Positions 56,985 to 64,000 of a stretch of DNA of 64,000 nucleotides are shown here, in pieces (positions within the stretch are counted from its first letter, which is position 1; every line of letters starts with the position of its first letter). A program made the translations under genes and the position numbers. The notes beneath the pieces were generated by a model. That model made no database searches. It was not told the DNA's origin and saw nothing but the letters and a program-made list of their open reading frames with translations. This DNA is from Hexactinellida sp. DTS-2022 (taxonomy: Eukaryota > Porifera > Hexactinellida), in NCBI GenBank assembly GCA_028753945.1, contig JAPNXP010000009.1:3162001-3226000 (forward strand), read 5' to 3'.

Positions 56985-57060
56985 AATACACGAGCCCTTC
57001 GGTCTCGGTCGCTTTGCGACGGATCGGTGCTACGCACCTCAAGTTAACGGGCGCTATGTG
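56985..57060 (-). repeat. Helitron-like 3' end fragment inside the MULE
   Basis: ACGAGCCCTTCGGTCTCGGT and GTCGCTTTGCGAC are the inverted form of the 25700-25740 terminus. It may have caused loss of the MULE transposase C-terminus. Confidence 0.5.
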
Positions 57061-57453
57061 GCCTTACACCCCGCTAATTTTATTTTGTTGGTTTGGTATT
57101 TTTGGAATTGACGGTACCAGGAATTAGTACTGTTAACTTTGGTATCTTTGTTATTTTAGAATAGAGAATTTCTGGAACCAATAATCAGTTAATTAATACT
57201 TTAGACATTTTTTCAGATTAGTTTAATAGAATTGTTTATCTCCTTTAATAAACCACAATAAGAAAGGTTCACATTACAAACACACAAGTGACACAACAAT
57301 CCAGTTATATTAATGTAGATATACGTATTGAGATTATTATTTAATTCTATAACCTGTATTACTGAAAATGAAGCTGAAATAAATATTATAAAGAAAAATT
57401 ATGTGCGATACCTCTTAAATATATAAGTATATCACGATTAGGATAATCTGCAA

Positions 57454-58482
57454 CTAAATTGTATCACATTGGGGGAAATTCGCCATGAGTATTGTGAAAG
57501 AGTCGGATACATCATGTTCTGGAACAAAGGCCAGACTTGGGAGCATTCTCATAGTAATGGCAAATTCAGGATCTTCAAGGTATTGATTTGTTAATCCTTT
57601 TGATTGGATCTTCCTAAAAATATTTTGTGATAAGTGGAAGAAGCATCCAGACACGACAGCCAAAAAGTGTTCTTCGAGTACATTGAGTGAAGCTTTCTCG
57701 AAATCTACCATGATGTGAGAAGGGTTTAATGCGGGTTCTATTTGTAAAAGCTTTCTGAATACTCTGTTGTATGTGGTTTGATTTTTGTTGATAGTTAGTA
57801 TATAAATACAAGGAAATGTATAGCCATCTTTGTCAGCGTGGAGGGTGTAGAGCTGATAGAACTGTTGGGGGACAACTTTGAACGTTCCATCTGCGTACCA
57901 ATTTTGAGATTCCCTTAATATCGAAAGCATTTTTGGTGTAGCGAAGATGATAATTCTGCTAATATCTCCCACACCAGAATCAAATAGTAGGAATGGTTCC
58001 CCCTTAGGAGTTACACGATATCTCTCCAGAATATGTATTTCTGAAGCCGATGCTGAGTTAATGATTCTATCAGGTCCATTTTTATGTACACGGATCATCC
58101 TCTTAATTGATTCTGTCTTTGGAAGTTGATTAATACTTGAATCTGACATTGTTTCAACTCCGGAAGCAAATATAGCCCTTGTACTTTCATCTGAAATGTG
58201 ATCAGCACGTTCTCTCATCAAATCATAGCCTTTGAGCATTTCGATGCGTGACATATCAGGCCCATGAGTATGAGTGTCTATGATTTCGTTGGAATCTTTT
58301 GGTTTTACGATAGATAAGTTAATTTTGGTGCTTAATCTCGCTTTGCAATGACCACGATTCTCACAGACCCAGTAATATAATTCATCATTTGATTTATTTA
58401 ATGTATAAATGAATCCTAGGATTACAAGTTTATCTTTACCTCGCTTGCTTCGGATAGTTTCTGCTAATAACGGAGTTGCCAT
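57454..58482 (-). CDS. MULE transposase with N-terminal FLYWCH finger, C-terminally short
   Basis: The 342-codon open frame from 58482 has a FLYWCH zinc finger at residues about 20-75 (LGFIYTLNKSNDELYYWVCE, CKARLST, THTHGPD). A Mutator-like transposase core follows: SQNWYADGTFKVVPQQFYQL with the first catalytic Asp, PSHIMVDFEKASLNVLEEHF with the second, and SGCFFHLSQNIFRKIQSKGL (Cys-x2-His block). It stops after FTILMANFPQCDTI, before the expected third acid (Glu). It is therefore probably non-functional despite a clean frame, unless a spliced downstream exon existed. The element ends bound it closely. The C-terminus probably eroded when the Helitron-like fragment arrived. Confidence 0.82.
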   Translation of the reverse strand: MATPLLAETIRSKRGKDKLVILGFIYTLNKSNDELYYWVCENRGHCKARLSTKINLSIVKPKDSNEIIDTHTHGPDMSRIEMLKGYDLMRERADHISDESTRAIFASGVETMSDSSINQLPKTESIKRMIRVHKNGPDRIINSASASEIHILERYRVTPKGEPFLLFDSGVGDISRIIIFATPKMLSILRESQNWYADGTFKVVPQQFYQLYTLHADKDGYTFPCIYILTINKNQTTYNRVFRKLLQIEPALNPSHIMVDFEKASLNVLEEHFLAVVSGCFFHLSQNIFRKIQSKGLTNQYLEDPEFAITMRMLPSLAFVPEHDVSDSFTILMANFPQCDTI

Positions 58483-59050
58483 AGTTTGAATAAATATAAG
58501 TTATGATAATTCGGATACAGATATGCCATTTATACTTTTCTGACCTACTGTTTAGAAATGACAAGTATTGGCGTGAATATAAAGCCAAATAATAACAATA
58601 TGTGACAAAAAATACTTATTAGAAACCATACGTGATATACAATAACATTAGAAACGGCTTAAAAATTTTTGGAGTAATTAATAATCTTAATCGAAGAGAC
58701 AGCGACGAAACACCCGGCGACGAAACCTCCGGCGACGAAACATCCAAGCGACGAAACTTCCGCGACGAATAGTCCGGCGACGAAACCTCCGACGACGAAA
58801 CATCCGTTTACCCCTCCTTAATATGCTCTTTGGCTCGAGGCAGATGAATCGACTCCTTAGTATTTTTAGAACTAGAGTTGTATTTTAAAGCAAGTTCCTG
58901 CAAAACAGATTCAATTTCTCAGATGTCACTAATTGCAGTAAATGCCAGTAATGGGAACGATGTACTCTGTCCATTAAAATAGGATGAGGTGGATAAATAA
59001 GCATTGATTTCAATGTACAAATCTAGGGAGATATTTTTCGGAGATATTTT

Positions 59051-60326
59051 ACAAACCAGGGCATTTTTATTATGGGTAAATTTTGTGCATATAATTCAAA
59101 CAAATGTTCAAAATTAGTGTAACTAGTACAGTTTACTGTTAATTGAGGTGTAAGAGATAAATAGTTCATTATCTAGATAATGAGGAAAATTACCAGAAAA
59201 ATTGGATATCATTATAAGAACTGAAATTTAGCTCTAAAATCCCGCAAACTAGAGATGTAGAGATTTGTAATAAATTGATTGCATGTAAGGAGTGAGATCC
59301 GAATTTGGCCCAAACTATTGTAAATATAATTGAATGGTCAAATACTTTTGCCCATTGACTGTAGATATACATCGAGATCTGCATGGATGGATGTCGAGTT
59401 TTTGTCATATTCATGGATACTATGGACAAGCATTTCAAAATTTAACTTTGAAAATATTTCAAACCAGGGTTCTAAAGATGACTGTAAAATTTAAGGGGCC
59501 TTTTTGTTTATTTCTTAATTTTTTCCATCTAAAAAATTATTTACTAGCCTTAATATTTGTCTTCACTCCTAAATAATTTGACTTGCCTTAATTATTGTAT
59601 TAGCATTTTTCATTTATATACTTGTTATACTATTTTCCTTAAAAATTAACGGAAACTTAAAATTAAGACTGATAGCGATATTGATGAACTTTAAGTATAC
59701 AGTAAAACTTTAAGTTGATAGATATGCATAACTTAAACAACCACATCTTCTTGATTAATTGTTGATTTACTCAAACCTTCGACTCCCGGACCTCTCAGTA
59801 CGGTCACCTCTCTAATCCGGGCAGCCTTATTGGTGTGAAGTCAAGCTAAACTCAGTTTTCATTGTCCTCATTCCACTCACTTGGATTGATTTCAATTTAT
59901 TGAAAATATATTTACTGATGGTAACGCTTCCGAATTTCATGCACATCCACGTTCAACTTCACTTGTAACAAGTGAAAATGTTTTTGATAGATATGTCACT
60001 TTAGAAATTAATTTCCAATCAGGAGATGTCAGCATATGATCGGACTTTTATCTCTTAGTCATCCCCACATCTACGAATTGCGCGCTTCTGTTGTTGCAAT
60101 GTCAAAAGCTTGGGATAGTACTATCCACCGTGTTTGTTCACCTAAGATTAAATTATTCTAATTTCCCTAAATTCATTGTCCAAAACTTTTTGATGCATGT
60201 GTAGAATTTGGCCTAGCTTGAAATATGACACTAATCTGTTGGCCCTGGTCATCATAATCTGAACTCCGCTTTGTTCAAAAGTGGAATTAATGGGGCGCAT
60301 GCATTAGTCTGAATTTCCATGTAGTC
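59051..60326. other. Unassigned AT-rich stretch
   Basis: A short R1-like piece (TTACTGTTAATTGAGGTGTA, 59130) and a mariner-terminus-like segment (GGTCAAATACTTTTGCCCAT, 59336-59355) were seen; neither gives element boundaries. No gene recognised. Confidence 0.4.
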
Positions 60327-60500
60327 GTTATTTCGAATTTCCTATGTAGTCGTTAGTTCGAATACAATTTCGGGTATGTATCGTTAGTTCGTATTAAAAT
60401 GTGGCCATGTAGTCGTTAGTTCGAATTAAATGTGGGCATGTAGTCGTTAGTTCGAATCGGAATTTGGATATGTAGTCTTAAGTTCGAATTGGAATCAGTC
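60327..60500. repeat. Tandem CATGTAGTCGTTAGTTCGAAT repeats
   Basis: Five degenerate units of about 30-37 bp share TGTAGTCGTTAGTTCGAAT. They lie just beyond the 3' end of the MULE-RING gene and may be one terminal region of that element; the other end was not found. Confidence 0.65.
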
Positions 60501-60615
60501 TAAACTGAGAATATTTAATTAATTTAATCTTATATACCATAGAGAATGTGAAAATAATGAATATTAAATGGTTGTGAAGAAGAATAAAGGATAATAAATA
60601 ATGAATAATAAATGG

Positions 60616-61958
60616 TTATTGAAAAATCTGAAGTCTACTCTCTATGGAAGTACGACAAGTTGGGCAGGGCTGATTAAGTTGCTCTAACAGCTCACTACAA
60701 TTTTGACAACAATTTGCATGTCTACATGGCAGAAATAGGTAAGAACATCCCTTATTTGTAGACATACTACACATACTGGATTTCTGACCTCAATTTCTGT
60801 CTCATCGGAATATTCAGAATCATCAGTTATGTCAGATAATGTAGGTTTTTCCACATGGTTTGTATCACTCAAAGAATGACTTACGTTCTGGAGATATTGC
60901 AGGGGAGAATAATTTCCAGATATAAGCTTTACCTTCGCTAGAGTAAGGCGTTTATCATTCATAACGTCTTTCTTTTTTCTTTGTCTTGTAATTTCCATAC
61001 CCTGTTGCAATCTGGCAATTTCTTTGTCAGTGTCTACTATTATATCATTCAATATCATCAAAAAATTCCAAATTCTAGGATGACCACACTTGATTCGTGC
61101 CTTCAGTTGTCTGTGGTAAGATTCTGCTCCATTATTTGTCCCTTTTACAAGGTCAAAAATTGACAATTCCTCTGGATGAACTATAATTAACCATTGCTTC
61201 TTAAAATATTTTAAGATTTGCTTTAGTTTATGCTCCTCATTAGTAGGTAGGGATGGAATTTGTAGAAACGAATATGTTGGTTTGATGAGATCAGGTGGAA
61301 GAAAAGGAATGCCCATAATATTTTGCATGAACGATGCAAATACTTTATTTACTTGAAACTCATGCGCAAGCCCAGCCTTTTGGATTCTTCGCCAAATCGC
61401 CTCAGTATAATGAAACCAACAACCATTCATTCTAGTAGTAGGATATTGTTGTTTGAGAGCGTTTCTGGCACCTTGCTCCCAATCTGACATTGCATTTGTT
61501 GGATTTAATTGGGGAATCATGTTTGCGATCTTGCTTAAAACAGCGTTGTAAAGTTCCTCTTCTTTGGAGTTTAGGAGGCAATGGATAACTGGAAGAACGT
61601 GTTTCCCAACAGAGAAAAATATTGTCCAAAGCTGATAAAATAGTTTAGGGACAGTGTAGAATGTTCCATCAAATTGGATGTTACTAATATCTGCTGCAAT
61701 TTCATATAATTTATCAGAGAAAAAAATTACTCCAATTAAATCTCCCAATATAACTGTGGCTTTTAAATTTACTGCGAATTCTGTAAAAGTTGGCAAAATC
61801 TCACAGAATTCCAAGGATGTACGAGGAATTCGTGGTTGAAGCAATCTCCGTGAACGAAACATAGCTGATTCGCATTCATTGAACGAGATATGAGAAGTTG
61901 ATGGATCTGATCTTGTAACATCATTAAATACTTGCCTCAAGCTAAGTATTTGCCACAA
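60616..61958 (-). pseudogene. MULE transposase with C-terminal RING finger, N-terminally truncated, one frameshift
   Basis: The frame covers about 425 codons. ISNIQFDGTFYTVPKLFYQL holds the first catalytic Asp, PTNAMSDWEQGARNALKQQY the second, and MNGCWFHYTEAIWRRIQ the Cys-x2-His block. DLVKGTNNGAESYHRQLKA holds the candidate Glu. After an acidic linker (DITDDSEYSDETEIEV) comes NPVCVVCLQIRDVLTYF. A one-base frameshift near 60735 moves the RING remainder into the next frame: LPCRHANCCQNCSELLEQ, then PCPTCRTSIESRLQIFQ and a stop at 60616-60618. This is a C3HC4 IAP-type RING, suggestive of a ubiquitin ligase. The N-terminus is cut at 61958 by a foldback element, removing any FLYWCH finger. There is no real ATG at the frame start. 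Confidence 0.85.
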
Positions 61959-62726
61959 GTATTTGCTTTTTTATTTCCAGGCCAGTGTTTACTTTTTTAT
62001 TTCCAGGCCAGTGTTTACTTTCTAATTGCTCGTAAAATAAATTACCTATTGTCATGGAATAAACTAAACTTAGGTTTTCAAATACGCTGGAAACATGTAA
62101 AATACTTTTGAGAATGATTTCTCATCGAATTTAACCACAATGACGTAATCAAATATACATACCCATATATGATAATTAAAACTAATTATGAAGTAGAGAA
62201 TTGAAGTGGAGATTGAAGTAGAGATTCAGTGAACATTGGCTAAATAAGTCACAAGAACGGTCATTAAACTGACTGGGCAACATGTACATCGTCAAACAGC
62301 ACTTTTAACACTTAGATTAAAATCTAACTATACATTTCAAAAACTACAAAATATATGGTTTGATAACAATAGTATAATTATTTACTTACATCGACGTTGA
62401 AAAGAATTTGAGTGAAAGGAATGACATAATTTGTTACTGTAGTTAATTTTTATCAAGAAAAATGCCATTAGGATAAAAACGGCAAAGTTAGATTCTCAAA
62501 TTATCTAAAAAATTAACATTTATTTAACATAATTTCCATATATGGGTATGTATATTTGATTACGTCATTGTAGTTAAATCCGATAAGAAATCATTCTCAA
62601 AAGTATTTTAGATGTTTCCAGCGTATTTGAAAACCTAAGTTTAGTTTATTCCATGACAATAGGTAATTCATTTCACGAGCAATTGGAAAGTAAACACTGC
62701 CCTGGAAATAAAATGGCAAATACTTG
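61956..62726. mobile_element. Foldback element with ~200-bp arms
   Basis: CAAGTATTTGC(C) begins both arms. The left arm (to about 62175) and right arm (62525-62726) share ATTTCCAGGGCAGTGTTTAC-type sequence, TGGAATAAACTAAACTTAGG and ATACATACCCATATATG. The left tip carries an extra tandem copy of TTTTTTATTTCCAGGCCAGT. The sequence left of it also reads AAGTATTTGCC, so a short duplication or terminal repeat exists. It interrupts the 5' end of the MULE-RING gene. Confidence 0.75.
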
Positions 62727-62759
62727 ACTTATCTAGCCATATAATATAGTAGGCCATGG

Positions 62760-63991
62760 TATAACCAATTTAATATACTAAATAACAATATTTTATGTAA
62801 TAATATAGATAACGCCAACATGCATTACCAGGCTTATTGCATATACGTTCCTGAAATTATTTAAAGCTTTTTGACTTTGAAAAGCACTTGACAATGTTGA
62901 CATGTACATGCCCAGGGGTTTATCTAAGATTTTCTTGGCCGGCAATTCATTATGGAGGTAAAATTTACGGCACTCTAAAGGTGTTAGCTATAATAAATAA
63001 TTCGGTATAATAAATGATGAGGCATTTTAGAAAGATTTATAATGTGTACGCAACCCAAACAAGGATTTCTCCAGGGATTTCTGGGCCAGAAAGTCATGCC
63101 GGATCAGGGATTCATAGGGGTTTGGGGGGAATGGCTCTCGCTATCCCTTGTTTCTAACTCACCTCACCTTGCAATTTGCAACCCTACCTTACAGCGTGCG
63201 AAAGCACGCGGTCACCACCTCGCCATCCTTTATTCTTGAGGCCCATAATTTTCCCTCCCTTGAGTCAATGTCTCATAGACTACTTTAATATAGGACTGTA
63301 GGCTGCCAGCTCGTGTCCTGGAACTTGGGTCCATTGTGTCTTATTGATATCTCGTAATTCGCTGATGTTAGACACAGGAAATGTATTATTATCGTGTAGA
63401 AAGTCATATTTTGGAGTGCATTGGTCATTTGCATTATCTCAAATATTTGTGGAATGTGAGTTTTGCGGTTTTACACCTTTTCCATATATGGTAACAATCT
63501 CAAATTATCTACTTCAGTTAGAGTTAGACATAAGAAATATATTATTGTCGAATAGGAAGTCATATTTAATGAAGCTATTCACATTTTGACTATCACTAAT
63601 TAGTTTAGAAACTCATAGTATCATAGATTTACCTACATACGTATATTACAACTCCAGATATGGTCCAAGTTATTTTCCCCGTGTAACGAGTTATAGAGTT
63701 CATACTTTTCATATACGTACTTAGAAAGACCAGTTATGATCATCATTCTTTTTGTTGTACACATCACATTATCTTCACAAAAACGAACCTACTATCTACA
63801 AGTTCTTGTGAGAAGACATACAGAGGGGCTTAGGGTGGGTGCCTGCCCACTTCTAGATCCGCTACTTAAATAGGATAAATCGAAGAGTGTACAATTGAAA
63901 GTAATTATTTGGTTAAATTTATTTATAGTATAGTATATGTTATAAGTAGAAATTATAAAAGAGCCAGAATGATTATTTAGCATTGATGCGT
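62760..63991. other. Unassigned end of window
   Basis: No gene or element is recognised. Two degenerate copies about 155 bp apart (GTTAGACACAGGAAATGTAT at 63367 and GTTAGACATAAGAAATATAT at 63522) suggest an old tandem duplication. Confidence 0.4.
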
Positions 63992-64000
63992 AAATGGGAA

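Larger units (their letters stand above)
56754..58813 (-). mobile_element. FLYWCH-MULE element, 2060 bp, TSD CTCCTTAAT
   Basis: The terminal regions 56760-56865 and 58696-58806 are inverted arrays of GGATGTTTCGTCGC / GGAGGTTTCGTCGCC units. CTCCTTAAT is duplicated at 56745-56753 and 58814-58822, the 9-bp length expected of Mutator-like elements. It lies inside P-like element B and holds the transposase at 57454-58482. An inverted Helitron-like 3' fragment lies at 56985-57060. Confidence 0.88.
54286..59050 (-). mobile_element. P-like element B, split by a MULE
   Basis: The left terminus CATAGCCTACTCTATATATG matches copy A. Sequence then follows copy A through 56753, is interrupted by the MULE 56754-58813, and resumes at 58823-59050 (for example AGAACTAGAGTTGTATTTTA and CTCTGTCCATTAAAATAGG). 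The THAP part and right end are not recognisable next to it. A degenerate right-terminus look-alike (GCCATATAATATAGTAGGCC) at 62735-62757 would make it 8.5 kb, but no duplication supports that. Confidence 0.6.

Noticed and set aside
59190-59438. Mariner element end near 59336-59355
   Set aside because: Only one terminus-like segment (CAAATACTTTTGCCC) is present; no inverted partner was found.
62735-62757. Right terminus of P-like element B
   Set aside because: About 24 of 30 positions resemble the P-like right end, but no duplication matching the left flank is present, so it is only noted as possible.

Overview
The window is AT-rich, gene-poor nuclear DNA from an animal. It has spliced-type gene structure and animal-type proteins: a Mediator subunit, an RNA polymerase I subunit and THAP/BED/FLYWCH transposases. 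The mix of Ginger1, P-like, PIF/Harbinger, piggyBac, MULE, hAT and pogo/mariner elements fits an invertebrate such as a cnidarian or sponge, but I cannot name the species. Only two host genes are recognisable. A complete single-exon MED21 lies at 29365-29754 (+). A long POLR1B (RPA135) exon lies at 51912-53756 (+) and ends at a splice donor. Almost everything else I can identify is DNA-transposon debris, and I found no reverse transcriptase, LTR or LINE.

Layout. 0.3-8.2 kb: a hAT element, a 121-bp satellite (7 units), a hAT-like MITE with TAACCGGTTAACC ends, a foldback element with a 7-bp duplication, a broken piggyBac, a second 121-bp-period array and a MULE fragment ending in a RING finger. 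9.3-16.2 kb (minus): a degenerate intron-containing Ginger1-type transposase (zinc finger, DDE, GPY/F, then OTU protease) peppered with MITEs. 16.5-22.2 kb: a large inverted-repeat element without coding capacity, filled with MITEs. 22-29.3 kb: MITEs, Helitron-like fragments, copies of a dispersed repeat called R1 here, and a four-deep nest of elements ending 32 bp before the MED21 start codon.

30.2-47.9 kb: an R1 copy holding a 14-kb P-like element (33135-47180). That element contains a 10.9-kb PIF/Harbinger (33915-44782, Myb-like gene plus transposase). Inside it is another inverted-repeat element, inside that a hAT-ended block with two hAT transposase pseudogenes, and inside one of these a hAT MITE. 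47.9-50.9 kb: a nearly intact hAT with perfect 8-bp duplication, whose transposase is stopped only by two nonsense codons. 51.9-53.8 kb: POLR1B exon. 54.3-59.0 kb: a second P-like copy split by a 2.06-kb FLYWCH-MULE with a 9-bp duplication. 60.3-62.7 kb: a MULE transposase with C-terminal RING finger, abutted by a foldback element. The last 1.2 kb holds nothing recognisable except a weak duplication.

Boundaries were read by eye from inverted repeats and target-site duplications (TSDs). Exons of degenerate genes were read by manual translation and are approximate.
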